Assembly: GCF_000009265.1 (NCBI RefSeq)
Contig: NC_008383.1
Coordinates: 62,001-126,000 of the forward strand
Source: Rhizobium johnstonii 3841
Lineage (GTDB): Bacteria > Pseudomonadota > Alphaproteobacteria > Rhizobiales > Rhizobiaceae
Direction: 5' to 3'
DNA: 64,000 bases
Shown here: piece by piece, positions 43,548 to 52,025 of the stretch
Numbering within the stretch: position 1 is the first letter of the stretch
Layout: every line of letters starts with the position of its first letter
Position numbers and translations under genes: made by a program
Notes under the pieces: model-generated
What the model saw: only the letters and a program-made list of their open reading frames with translations
Database searches by the model: none
Told to the model about the DNA's origin: nothing

Positions 43548-43724
43548 ATGTCGCACGATCTTTCTCTCGCACAGTCCCACGCCTTCCAGCTCTCCCGCGA
43601 CCTGATGGTCCCCGTCACCGTCTTCGAAGTCGACGGGGAGTATGGCGTCCTGCCCTCTGACGAGATCGACGCCGATGATGACCTTTCGGTCATCCATGAA
43701 TTTCATCCGTGGCCGGCTCACTGA
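43548..43724 (+). CDS. Small acidic plasmid protein (58 residues)
   Basis: A 58-residue acidic protein, MSHDLSLAQSHAFQLSRDLM followed by VPVTVFEVDGEYGVLPSDEI, ending in a short acidic tail. I do not know a function. The ATG at 43548 follows GGAGCC and leaves a plausible leader with a hairpin; an in-frame start 17 codons earlier lies inside that leader. Small genes of this kind occur beside DUF3991/Toprim genes in rhizobial plasmid backbones. Confidence rests on codon use, ribosome site and context. Confidence 0.6.
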   Translation: MSHDLSLAQSHAFQLSRDLMVPVTVFEVDGEYGVLPSDEIDADDDLSVIHEFHPWPAH

Positions 43725-43766
43725 GCCGGCAATTGCCGTTCCGAGTGCCGCTGGCGACCTATCGGC

Positions 43767-43826
43767 GGCAAGGGAAGCTTCGCCGCGGGCGGTGCAACCT
43801 TGCACCTTGCTTCCCGCGCCCTTGCC
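43767..43826 (+). promoter_or_regulatory. Long nested hairpin upstream of the Toprim gene
   Basis: A 60-base element with three nested perfect pairs: GGCAAGGG/CCCTTGCC outside (43767-43774 and 43819-43826), GGGAAGC/GCTTCCC inside it, and GGTGCAA/TTGCACC at the tip. A second short hairpin, CGATCG-N4-CGATCG (43891-43906), lies just before the start codon. No gene fits in the gap 43725-43914. A structured mRNA leader is likely. Confidence 0.6.
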
Positions 43827-43914
43827 CCCTCTGCTCTTCGCGGCGGCTGGAAGATGTCCCGCCGATCATGCGGGGAGTTAAATTGAGGAACGATCGCAGG
43901 CGATCGGAAAAATC

Positions 43915-44883
43915 ATGAAAAGAGAAGAAATCGAGAAACTACGCGAGGCGGTGAGTTGTGCTGCCGTCCTCGAACAGGCTGGGTTCGCGGTCGATGTGAA
44001 GGAAAGCACGCGCCGGGCGGTGAAGTTTCGTCGCGGAGCGGAAATCATCATCGTCACCCACGAAGGTCGCGGCTGGTTTGATCCCTTGAGCGACGACAAA
44101 GGCGACGTTTTCGCTCTTACTTGCTTGCTTCAGCATTTAGGATTTTCAGAGGCTGTCGACCGTGTTGGCGATCTCATCGGCTTCACAGCTGCACCCGTCA
44201 TCTGGAAGAAGCCGCCGTCCAAGGTCGAGCCTGCGGATATTCTGACACGATGGCAAGGTCGCGGTCTTCCAGCTACTGGATCCGGCGTCTGGAGGTATCT
44301 CTGCTGGTCGCGTGCGATCCCGATCTCCATCCTGCGCTCGGCCATCAATCAAGGGATCGTTCGAGAAGGTCCATTCGGCAGCATGTGGGCCGCCCATAGC
44401 GATGGCGCCGGATTGGTGGTTGGATGGGAAGAGCGCGGACCTGACTGGCGCGGCTTTTCGACGGGTGGCAGCAAAGTTCTGTTTCGCCTGGGTGCGCCTG
44501 ACGCTCTCCGTCTCTGCGTGACGGAGGCTGCCATCGACGCGATGAGCCTCGCCACGATCGAAGATCTGCAGGACGGAAGTCTTTACCTCAGTACCGGTGG
44601 CGGATGGTCGCCCAGAACCGAAGCGGCGCTGGTCGACCTTCTCGCTTGCCCTGGCACTCACCTCGTCTGTGCCACCGATGCCAATAGCCAAGGCGATGCG
44701 TTCGCACGTCGTCTTCAGGCACTGGCCGCACAGGTCGATCGCCCTTCGGTCCGTCTCCGGCCGCCGGCGGAGGATTGGAATGAAGTCCTGCAGGAGAGAA
44801 GGAGAGAGAAATTGAAGAGCGAAGGAAGAGAGAGGCGTGCCGCATCGCCGCCGACCGCATCAAGGGAGGCTTCGCCCGGCTAA
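43915..44883 (+). CDS. DUF3991 and Toprim domain protein
   Basis: A 322-residue protein of the DUF3991-Toprim type common on rhizobial and other alphaproteobacterial plasmids. The N-terminal region (about 1-70) resembles a primase-type zinc-binding module with the zinc ligands lost (EGRGWFDPLSDDKGDVFAL). DUF3991 follows (about 110-190; YLCWSRAIPISILRSAINQG). The Toprim fold (about 195-290) has the acidic Glu in CVTEAAIDAMSLA and DxD-like CATDANSQGDAFARR. Such proteins are thought to act in plasmid replication or transfer priming. It precedes DUF1419 and the large helicase-methylase gene. Confidence 0.85.
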   Translation: MKREEIEKLREAVSCAAVLEQAGFAVDVKESTRRAVKFRRGAEIIIVTHEGRGWFDPLSDDKGDVFALTCLLQHLGFSEAVDRVGDLIGFTAAPVIWKKPPSKVEPADILTRWQGRGLPATGSGVWRYLCWSRAIPISILRSAINQGIVREGPFGSMWAAHSDGAGLVVGWEERGPDWRGFSTGGSKVLFRLGAPDALRLCVTEAAIDAMSLATIEDLQDGSLYLSTGGGWSPRTEAALVDLLACPGTHLVCATDANSQGDAFARRLQALAAQVDRPSVRLRPPAEDWNEVLQERRREKLKSEGRERRAASPPTASREASPG

Positions 44884-44999
44884 AGCCGGCCCTTGACGCG
44901 GCCGATCGGGATGCCGGCGGCCCGGAAGGTGTCATGAGGGACTAAAACAGAGGTGATGGAGTGGCCATCGCCAGGTCCCGAAACCTGAAGGAGCCAGAG

Positions 45000-45602
45000 A
45001 TGAACACCCCTGCCCCCATCCGCAAGATTTTCGAGGGCGTCGCAACGCGCCCGCAAATGTTCCGGCTTTTCGATCGCCATAGTCAGCGCCCCGACCGGTG
45101 GCGGAGCGATGCTGCTCCGCTTTACAGCGGAGAATGGTTCGAACTTGATGAGGCACTCTACGATTACATGCTCAATATCCTGCCGCCATTGTGGATGTGC
45201 GGGCCGATCTTCGCGTTGCGCGAATTCCTAACGGGCTCGACCACCAGCATCTTCCTTGCGCTGCGGATCGACGGAAAGCCTCGGTACTTCCACGGCTATT
45301 GCGACCTGTCCGATCCCACTTCGGTCGAGACGATGCGGGCGACGATCTTCGAGCGCGAAACCCAGCCGGTTCACGCCATGTCCCGTGAAGAGCTACTAGA
45401 ACATATCTGGAGCAGCACTACGAATGCCTATCGCGGCTATGCCGGCGATCGGTTTCCACCGGTGATGCAGGGGCAGCGCATGGTCATGCTGTGGAGCGGC
45501 ACCAATGGCACGCTTCTGAAGCTGCTGGACGACCTTACCGATGATGAGACCGCCGCCAAACTGCCCGTTCATATGCGGCATCTGCCTGACATCGCGGCCT
45601 AG
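45000..45602 (+). CDS. DUF1419-family protein
   Basis: A 200-residue protein of the DUF1419 family, found almost only on rhizobial plasmids next to the same neighbours. It starts MNTPAPIRKIFEGVATRPQM (from 45000, after AAGGAGCCAGAG; an upstream in-frame ATG lacks a site) and has EWFELDEALYDYMLNILPPL, RYFHGYCDLSD and VHMRHLPDIA landmarks. No enzyme motif, membrane segment or export signal is visible. Function is unknown. A GCCCGC/GGCGGGC hairpin (45639-45657) lies after the stop, in the short gap before the next gene. Confidence 0.8.
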   Translation: MNTPAPIRKIFEGVATRPQMFRLFDRHSQRPDRWRSDAAPLYSGEWFELDEALYDYMLNILPPLWMCGPIFALREFLTGSTTSIFLALRIDGKPRYFHGYCDLSDPTSVETMRATIFERETQPVHAMSREELLEHIWSSTTNAYRGYAGDRFPPVMQGQRMVMLWSGTNGTLLKLLDDLTDDETAAKLPVHMRHLPDIAA

Positions 45603-45692
45603 GCGTCATCAATCCCTTCAATCCATCAGGCGCTTCCAGCCCGCTATTGCGGCGGGCGAGCGATGGCGCGCATCCGAAAAGGAAAACTCCCG

Positions 45693-48600
45693 ATGAGCAA
45701 CGATCCTTTCACTCTCGACATGTTCGGTAGCTCTGCGCTCTCTTCAGGCCTTGCGCTAGGTGTCACCGCATTTGGCGGCTTCGACACAGTGGCGGCCAAT
45801 GACGACGATCCCGATCCCACTCCGCCGGCGCCCGCCCCGGCTTTGCCAGTTGTGACTTCGGCGGCGTGCCCGAACAGTCAGCGCCAGAATTTCTATCTGG
45901 ACGGCGACCGCGGTCTCGGTGCCTCATGGAAGGATCGTGCTCGCGTCAACGTGGCGGCAATCCTGGTCACGGAGGGCATAGTGAAGCAGGAGCGGCCGGC
46001 GACCGCCAAGGAGCAGGCACAGATGGTCCGCTTCACTGGCTTCGGTGCTGGCGAGCTTGCCAATGGCATGTTCCGCCGGCCGGGCGAGGTCGATTTTTGT
46101 GATGGCTGGGACGCGCTCGGTTCTTCGCTCGAAACCGCCGTGTCGGAGGCTGATTATGCCTCGCTTGCCCGCTGCACCCAATATGCCCATTTCACGCCGG
46201 AACTGATCGTCCGGGCGATCTGGGCTGGGATCCAGCGTCTCGGCTGGCGCGGGGGCCGGGTGCTTGAGCCCGGTATCGGGACAGGGCTCTTCCCTGCCCT
46301 CATCCCACCAGAGTACCGCGACACCGCCTATGTCACCGGGATCGAGCTCGATCCGGTCACGGCGCGCATCGTGCGCCTTCTTCAGCCGCGGTCTCGCATC
46401 ATTGAAGGCGACTTCGCCCGCACGGATCTGGCGCCGATCTACGATCTCGCCATCGGCAATCCGCCCTTTTCCGATCGCACCGTCCGCTCCGACCGGGCCT
46501 ACCGGTCGCTTGGCTTGCGGCTCCACGATTATTTCATTGCGCGCTCGATCGACTTGTTGAAGCCGGGCGCACTGGCCGCCTTCGTCACCTCGCATGGCAC
46601 GTTGGACAAGGCCGCGACGACCGCACGCGAGCATATCGCCAAAACCGCCGACCTGATCGCGGCGATCCGCCTGCCAGAAGGCAGCTTTCGGCGCGACGCC
46701 GGCACCGATGTCGTCGTTGACATCCTCTTCTTCCGCAAGCGCAAGGCAGGAGAACCGGAAGGCGATCAGATCTGGCTTGATGTTGATGAGGTGCGGCCTG
46801 CTGTCGACGATGAGGGTGCGATCCGCGTGAACCGCTGGTTTGCACGCCATCCCGACTTCGTGCTCGGCACCCATGCCCTCACCTCTGGGCCGTTTGGCGA
46901 GACGTACACCTGCGTCGCCCGCGACGGAGCCGATCTCGACACCATCCTCGACGCCGCCATCGAACTTCTTCCGGCCGACGTCTATGACGGCGAGCCGACC
47001 CCGATTGATATCGATCTGGAAGATGAGCTCGCCGAGATCGTCGACCTCAGGCCGAAGGATAGCCCGGTCCGCGAAGGCAGCTTCTTCGTTGACCGGGCGA
47101 AGGGGCTGATGCAGATGCTCGACGGCACGGCGGTAGCGGTGACCGTCCGGAAGGGCCGCCCCGGTGACGGGATCTCTGAAAAGCATGTTCGGATCATCTC
47201 GAAACTGGTCCCGATCCGCGATGCCGTCCGTGAGATACTGAAGGCCCAGGAGACGGACCGGCCGTGGCGCGACCTGCAGGTGCGGCTCCGCCTCGCCTGG
47301 TCGGCATTCGTCCGCGACTTCGGTCCGATCAACCACACAACCGTCTCGATCCAGGAGGATCCAGAGACCGGCGAGGTGAAGGAGACCCATCGTCAGCCGA
47401 ACTTGTTGCCCTTCCGCGATGATCCCGATTGCTGGCTGGTTGCATCGATCGAGGACTATGATCTGGAGACCGACACGGCGAAGCCGGGTCCGATCTTCGC
47501 CACCCGTGTGATCGCTCCGCCGATGTCGCCTGTCATCACCAATGCTGCTGATGCGCTGGCGGTCGTACTCAACGAGCGCGGCCATGTCGATGTCGATCAT
47601 ATCGCCGAACTCCTCCATCGCGAAATCTCCGCAGTCATCGATGACCTCCGTGACACGGTGTTTCAAGATCCGGCTGATGGTTCCTGGAAGACTGCCGATG
47701 CCTATCTCTCCGGATCGGTCCGCACCAAGCTGGCGGCCGCGCAGGCAGCAGCGGAACTTGATCCGGTCTACGAGCGCAATGTTCGTGCCCTTCAGGCGGT
47801 CCAACCGGCCGACCTGCGTCCGTCGGACATCACGGCACGCCTCGGCGCGCCTTGGATCCCGGCCGCGGATGTCGTCGCCTTCGTCAAGGAAAGGATGGAA
47901 AGCGATATCCGCATCCACCACATGCCGGAGCTTAGCTCCTGGACGGTGGAAGCGCGCCAGCTCGGCTATTCTGCAGCCGGCACATCCGAATGGGGCACGG
48001 GCCGCCGGCATGCCGGCGAGCTGCTCGCCGATGCGTTAAACAGCCGCGTCCCGCAGATCTTCGATGTGTTCAAGGATGTCGATGGCGAGCGCCGGGTGCT
48101 GAACGTCGTCGATACCGAGGCGGCGCGCGACAAGTTGCAGAAGATCAAGCAGGCGTTTCAAGACTGGGTTTGGACCGATCCGGACCGCACCGACCGGTTG
48201 GCCCGCGATTACAACGACCGCTTCAACAACATTGCGCCACGCAAATTCGACGGCTCCCATCTGAAACTTCCCGGCGCCTCTGGCGCCTTCGTTCTTTATG
48301 GGCACCAGAAACGCGGCATCTGGCGGATCATCGCCGATGGCTCGACCTATCTCGCCCACGCCGTCGGCGCCGGCAAGACCATGACGATGGCGGCCGCGAT
48401 CATGGAGCAACGCCGGCTGGGGCTGATCGCCAAGGCGATGCTGGTTGTCCCCGGCCATTGCCTGGCGCAGGCGGCGCGCGAATTCCTGGCTCTTTACCCC
48501 AACGCGCGCATTCTCGTGGCCGACGAGACCAATTTCACCAAGGACAAGCGCGCTCGCTTCCTGTCGCGGGCAGCGACCGCCACTTGGGACGCGATCATCA

Positions 48601-50783
48601 TCACCCATTCGGCGTTTCGCTTCATCGCCGTGCCGTCGGCCTTCGAGCAGGAGATGATCCAGGACGAGCTGCAGCTATACGAGGATCTGCTGACCAAGGT
48701 CGACAGCGAGGACCGCGTCTCGCGTAAGCGGCTTGAGCGGTTGAAAGAAGGAATGAAGGAGCGGCTCGAAGGTCTCGCTACCCGCAAGGACGATCTTCTT
48801 ACGATCTCGGAGATCGGTGTGGATCAGATCGTCGTCGACGAGGCGCAGGAATTCCGCAAGCTCTCCTTCGCCACCAATATGTCGACGCTGAAGGGCATCG
48901 ATCCGAACGGCTCGCAGCGCGCCTGGGATCTCTATGTGAAGTCCCGCTACATCGAGACGAAAAATCCCGGCCGGGCGCTGGTGCTGGCCTCCGGCACGCC
49001 GATCACCAACACGCTAGGCGAAATGTTCTCGATCCAGAGACTGCTTGGCCACGCGGCTCTTTTCGAGCGCGGGCTGCATGAATTCGATGCCTGGGCGTCC
49101 TGCTTCGGCGATACGACGACCGAACTGGAAATCCAACCATCCGGCAAATACAAGCCGGTCAGTCGCTTTGCGTCGTTCGTCAACGTCCCCGAGCTGATCG
49201 CGATGTTCCGCTCGTTTGCCGATGTGGTCATGCCGGATGACCTTCGGCAGTATGTGAGGGTGCCCGACATCTCGACCGGCCGGCGGCAGATCATGACCGC
49301 GAAGCCGACGGCGCTGTTCAAGACCTATCAGCAGACGCTCGGCAGCAGGATCAAGATGATCGAACAGCGCGAGGGTCCGGCCAAACCCGGTGACGACATT
49401 CTTCTATCCGTCATCACTGACGGCCGCCACGCCGCTATCGATCTGCGGTTCGTCATGCCGGCGGCTGGGAACGAGGACGATAACAAGCTGAATCTCCTGG
49501 TCCGCAATGCGCACCGGATCTGGAAGGAGACCGGTGATGCGGTCTACCGGCGCCCCGATGGCAAGGATTTCGAACTGCCGGGGGCCGCGCAGATGATCTT
49601 CTCCGATCTCGGCACTATGAATGTCGAGAAGACCCGGGGGTTTTCGGCCTACCGGTTCATCCGCGACGAGCTGATCCGGCTCGGCGTACCCGCGGCGGAG
49701 ATCGCCTTCATGCAGGACTACAAGAAGACCGAGGCCAAGCAACGGCTGTTCGGCGATGTCCGCGCCGGCAAGGTGCGTTTCCTGATTGGATCCTCCGAGA
49801 CCATGGGCACCGGCGTCAATGCCCAGCTCCGGCTGAAAGCGCTCCACCATCTCGATGTCCCGTGGCTGCCGTCGCAGATCGAACAGCGCGAAGGACGCAT
49901 CGTTCGACAGGGAAACCAGCATGACGAGGTCGACATCTTCGCCTATGCCACCGAGGGAAGTCTCGACGCTTCCATGTGGCAGAACAACGAACGCAAGGCG
50001 CGGTTTATCGCCGCTGCCCTTTCAGGCGACACGTCGATCCGCAGGCTCGAAGATGTAGGCGAAGGCGCCGCCAACCAGTTCGCCATGGCCAAGGCCATCG
50101 CGTCCGGCGACGAGCGATTGATGCAGAAAGCCGGCCTGGAAGCCGACATTGCCCGGCTCGAACGGCTCCGCGCCGCCCACGAAGACGATCAGTATGCCGT
50201 CCGCGGGCAGATGCGCGATGCCGAACGCGAGATCGAGATCTCGACCCGCCGCATCGGTGAGGTCGGCCAGGACCTCGAGCGGCTCCAGCCCACGTCAGGC
50301 GACGCCTTTACGATGACGGTGCTGGGAGAGAGCCATACCGAGCGCAAGGAGGCCGGCCGCTCACTGATGAAAGAGATCCTCACGCTTCTGCAGCTCCAGC
50401 ACGAGGGCGAGGTTCATCTGGCGACGATCGGCGGGTTCGATCTCGTCTATGAGGGCGAGCGGTTCGGCAGGGGCGATGGCTATCGCTACAAGACGCTCAT
50501 CCAGCGCAGCGGCGCCGACTACGAGATCGAGCTTGCTATCACTGTCACCCCACTTGGAGCGATCTCCCGGCTCGAGCATGGGCTCGACGGGTTCGAGGAG
50601 GAACAACGGCGCTATCGCCAGCGCCTGGATGACGCCGAGCGACGCCTGACGTCCTATCGTTCCCGCACGGGCGGAACCTTCCAGTTCGCCGATGAGCTCT
50701 CCGAGAAGCGCCGTCTTCTCCTTGGGATCGAAGACGAACTGGCGGCCGCCGCCGTGGATGACGGTGCCCAGGAGGCCGCTTGA
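45693..50783 (+). CDS. Giant plasmid methyltransferase-helicase protein
   Basis: A protein of about 1,696 residues, the largest gene in the window. The ATG at 45693 follows AAAGGAAAACTCCCG; one at 45663 is possible. Residues near 170-330 form an N6-adenine DNA methyltransferase domain with LEPGIGTGLFPALIP and the catalytic NPPF motif in AIGNPPFSDR (about 258). From about 870 a superfamily 2 (SNF2-like) helicase follows: Walker A in HAVGAGKTMTMAAAIMEQ, motif II as VVDEAQEFRKL, motif III region LASGTPITNTLGEMFSI, and motif VI QREGRIVRQGNQ. Coiled-coil-rich sequence ends the protein (about 1490-1600). Large proteins of this type occur on rhizobial and phage-like plasmids. Target protection, transfer or defence roles are possible; none is shown here. 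Confidence 0.88.
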   Translation: MSNDPFTLDMFGSSALSSGLALGVTAFGGFDTVAANDDDPDPTPPAPAPALPVVTSAACPNSQRQNFYLDGDRGLGASWKDRARVNVAAILVTEGIVKQERPATAKEQAQMVRFTGFGAGELANGMFRRPGEVDFCDGWDALGSSLETAVSEADYASLARCTQYAHFTPELIVRAIWAGIQRLGWRGGRVLEPGIGTGLFPALIPPEYRDTAYVTGIELDPVTARIVRLLQPRSRIIEGDFARTDLAPIYDLAIGNPPFSDRTVRSDRAYRSLGLRLHDYFIARSIDLLKPGALAAFVTSHGTLDKAATTAREHIAKTADLIAAIRLPEGSFRRDAGTDVVVDILFFRKRKAGEPEGDQIWLDVDEVRPAVDDEGAIRVNRWFARHPDFVLGTHALTSGPFGETYTCVARDGADLDTILDAAIELLPADVYDGEPTPIDIDLEDELAEIVDLRPKDSPVREGSFFVDRAKGLMQMLDGTAVAVTVRKGRPGDGISEKHVRIISKLVPIRDAVREILKAQETDRPWRDLQVRLRLAWSAFVRDFGPINHTTVSIQEDPETGEVKETHRQPNLLPFRDDPDCWLVASIEDYDLETDTAKPGPIFATRVIAPPMSPVITNAADALAVVLNERGHVDVDHIAELLHREISAVIDDLRDTVFQDPADGSWKTADAYLSGSVRTKLAAAQAAAELDPVYERNVRALQAVQPADLRPSDITARLGAPWIPAADVVAFVKERMESDIRIHHMPELSSWTVEARQLGYSAAGTSEWGTGRRHAGELLADALNSRVPQIFDVFKDVDGERRVLNVVDTEAARDKLQKIKQAFQDWVWTDPDRTDRLARDYNDRFNNIAPRKFDGSHLKLPGASGAFVLYGHQKRGIWRIIADGSTYLAHAVGAGKTMTMAAAIMEQRRLGLIAKAMLVVPGHCLAQAAREFLALYPNARILVADETNFTKDKRARFLSRAATATWDAIIITHSAFRFIAVPSAFEQEMIQDELQLYEDLLTKVDSEDRVSRKRLERLKEGMKERLEGLATRKDDLLTISEIGVDQIVVDEAQEFRKLSFATNMSTLKGIDPNGSQRAWDLYVKSRYIETKNPGRALVLASGTPITNTLGEMFSIQRLLGHAALFERGLHEFDAWASCFGDTTTELEIQPSGKYKPVSRFASFVNVPELIAMFRSFADVVMPDDLRQYVRVPDISTGRRQIMTAKPTALFKTYQQTLGSRIKMIEQREGPAKPGDDILLSVITDGRHAAIDLRFVMPAAGNEDDNKLNLLVRNAHRIWKETGDAVYRRPDGKDFELPGAAQMIFSDLGTMNVEKTRGFSAYRFIRDELIRLGVPAAEIAFMQDYKKTEAKQRLFGDVRAGKVRFLIGSSETMGTGVNAQLRLKALHHLDVPWLPSQIEQREGRIVRQGNQHDEVDIFAYATEGSLDASMWQNNERKARFIAAALSGDTSIRRLEDVGEGAANQFAMAKAIASGDERLMQKAGLEADIARLERLRAAHEDDQYAVRGQMRDAEREIEISTRRIGEVGQDLERLQPTSGDAFTMTVLGESHTERKEAGRSLMKEILTLLQLQHEGEVHLATIGGFDLVYEGERFGRGDGYRYKTLIQRSGADYEIELAITVTPLGAISRLEHGLDGFEEEQRRYRQRLDDAERRLTSYRSRTGGTFQFADELSEKRRLLLGIEDELAAAAVDDGAQEAA

Positions 50784-50791
50784 AACTGCGG

Positions 50792-50828
50792 CCGGAACCG
50801 GAGGTCTTCAGGTCTCGCCTGGTTCCGG
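50792..50828 (+). terminator. Hairpin between convergent genes
   Basis: An 8-bp perfect stem, CCGGAACC/GGTTCCGG, follows the helicase gene stop. Its right arm lies inside the 3' end of the convergent small gene. There is no U run. It could slow transcription in both directions. Confidence 0.45.
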
Positions 50829-51050
50829 TCGTGCTCGCCTGCGCGCGAGGCGGCCGCGTTGCTCGGCCTCCTGCAGGGCGAGTCTGCCGAGGTAGCGCTC
50901 CCGCATCTGCTTCATATCGATCTCGCCGCGAACCCATTCGTCGAGAAGCGCGATGAAGGCCGGATTTTCATCGATGGGCACGCCATGGCCTTTCGCCCTG
51001 TCGATGGCCCGCTGCGCGATGGATTTCCGGGTGTTGGGGTCCGTGCTCAT
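50808..51050 (-). CDS. Small basic plasmid protein (80 residues)
   Basis: An 80-residue protein (MSTDPNTRKSIAQRAIDRAK at the start; an Arg-rich end RGRLARRRARPEPGET) with a helical middle, IDENPAFIALLDEWVRGEID. I do not recognise the family. It might be a DNA-binding or antitoxin-like protein, but no HTH is obvious. Its presence beside the giant helicase gene on the opposite strand is typical for such plasmid backbones. Confidence rests on codon use and length; the ribosome site (GGCAAG) is weak. Confidence 0.6.
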   Translation of the reverse strand: MSTDPNTRKSIAQRAIDRAKGHGVPIDENPAFIALLDEWVRGEIDMKQMRERYLGRLALQEAEQRGRLARRRARPEPGET

Positions 51051-51220
51051 CTTGCCTCGACTTGGGAGTTATCGGATGGGCGGCGACATCTATCAGGGGG
51101 TCGCTCACGCCGCGACTTGAAATCTGTGGCTATCAACAATATCTGAGCATCACTTCCCGTTTCGATGATGTCCTGCCGCCGGGCAACCGCCGCGGCTTTC
51201 GATATCGTCCGGGATCAGAG

Positions 51221-51257
51221 AAAAGGGCGCTCCCCGCACGGGTCGAGCGCCCTTTTC
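51221..51257. terminator. Bidirectional intrinsic terminator
   Basis: AAAAGGGCGCTC and GAGCGCCCTTTTC form a 12-bp stem with A and T tracts on either side and a 12-base loop. It lies in the 51051-51367 gap, upstream of both the minus-strand small gene and the plus-strand 105-residue gene, so it probably blocks readthrough in both directions. The rest of the gap shows no gene. Confidence 0.75.
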
Positions 51258-51367
51258 GCTTCGGCCGCTAAGTCGATGTGGATACGAGATACGGATTTCG
51301 TTTTCGCTTTTGGCGCCTTGACCGATGCGCGCGCGATGAGACCTGAAGAATAACACTGCGGGAACCC

Positions 51368-51685
51368 ATGCCTTTTTATCTTGTAATCCAGACCTCTCTC
51401 ATTGAAGCCGACGACGAGGAGGCCGCTGCTCGAATTGCGGTCGACCAGATCCGATCCGGCAACAAAGTCGCCGTCACTGTGAAGTCCGACGAAACGACCG
51501 TCTCGCACATCGTCGTTGCTGCGAAACCGGCTATCTCACTCGCAGATCCGGTTGCGGATCCTGAGGATGGCGGGCCGGTTCCGGCCACTCACCCTGCCCC
51601 AACGTCCGCGGTCGAGGCCGATCGAAAGGCGATGCTGAAGAGGATAGTGGCTGATGCGTTCTCGCTTCTGAAACGGCGCCCCTAA
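51368..51685 (+). CDS. Small hypothetical protein (105 residues)
   Basis: A 105-residue protein with a beta-alpha opening, MPFYLVIQTSLIEADDEEAA followed by ARIAVDQIRSGNKVAVTVKS, and a low-complexity Pro/Ala-rich linker (about 65-80) before a C-terminal basic helix (KAMLKRIVADAFSLLKRRP). I do not recognise a family. The N-terminal half resembles small DUF-type proteins that combine an alpha-beta fold with no catalytic motif. The ATG is preceded by CACTGCGGGAACC, a weak site. It lies alone between the terminator at 51221 and the ParB-like gene. Confidence 0.6.
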   Translation: MPFYLVIQTSLIEADDEEAAARIAVDQIRSGNKVAVTVKSDETTVSHIVVAAKPAISLADPVADPEDGGPVPATHPAPTSAVEADRKAMLKRIVADAFSLLKRRP

Positions 51686-51953
51686 GTCTTTCAGACGGGC
51701 CGCGTCTATACGCAGATCTGGCGCTGCATGATGAACCGGAAATCGCTGCGATGTAAATTAGAAAAGGGGCGAAGTATAGGAAAGAAAATGGAACCGGTCG
51801 CAGATCGGTCCTCCTGCCGCCGCTTCCGCTCAACCGCCGCCTGTGCGATCCCGGCCGGTTGTCCTTCGCAGGGCAGATGCCCCGCTCGTCCTGCCCAGCA
51901 GGGATGCTCGGCCGCAGTTGCGGCAGTTCGGCCGACCCCGCGGTCCCGGAGGT

Positions 51954-51974
51954 GTCTTCGAGAAAAATGAAGAC
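51954..51974 (+). promoter_or_regulatory. Hairpin in the leader of the ParB-like gene
   Basis: GTCTTC/GAAGAC with a 9-base A-rich loop lies 52 bases before the ParB-like start. The gap 51686-52025 has no gene and is GC-rich, with further short inverted repeats such as GGGCAG-type and CAGGGC/GCCCTG-like pairs around 51870-51900. Confidence 0.4.
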
Positions 51975-52025
51975 AGGAAGGGCTGGCAAGGCGCCGGCTC
52001 GTAACCCTCCCGAAAGGACAGTCCC

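Noticed and set aside
45924..48011. A 695-codon open frame on the minus strand inside the giant helicase gene
   Set aside because: It is antisense to a clear methyltransferase-helicase protein, has low-complexity Arg/Asp/Gly composition typical of GC-rich shadows, and shows no domain.
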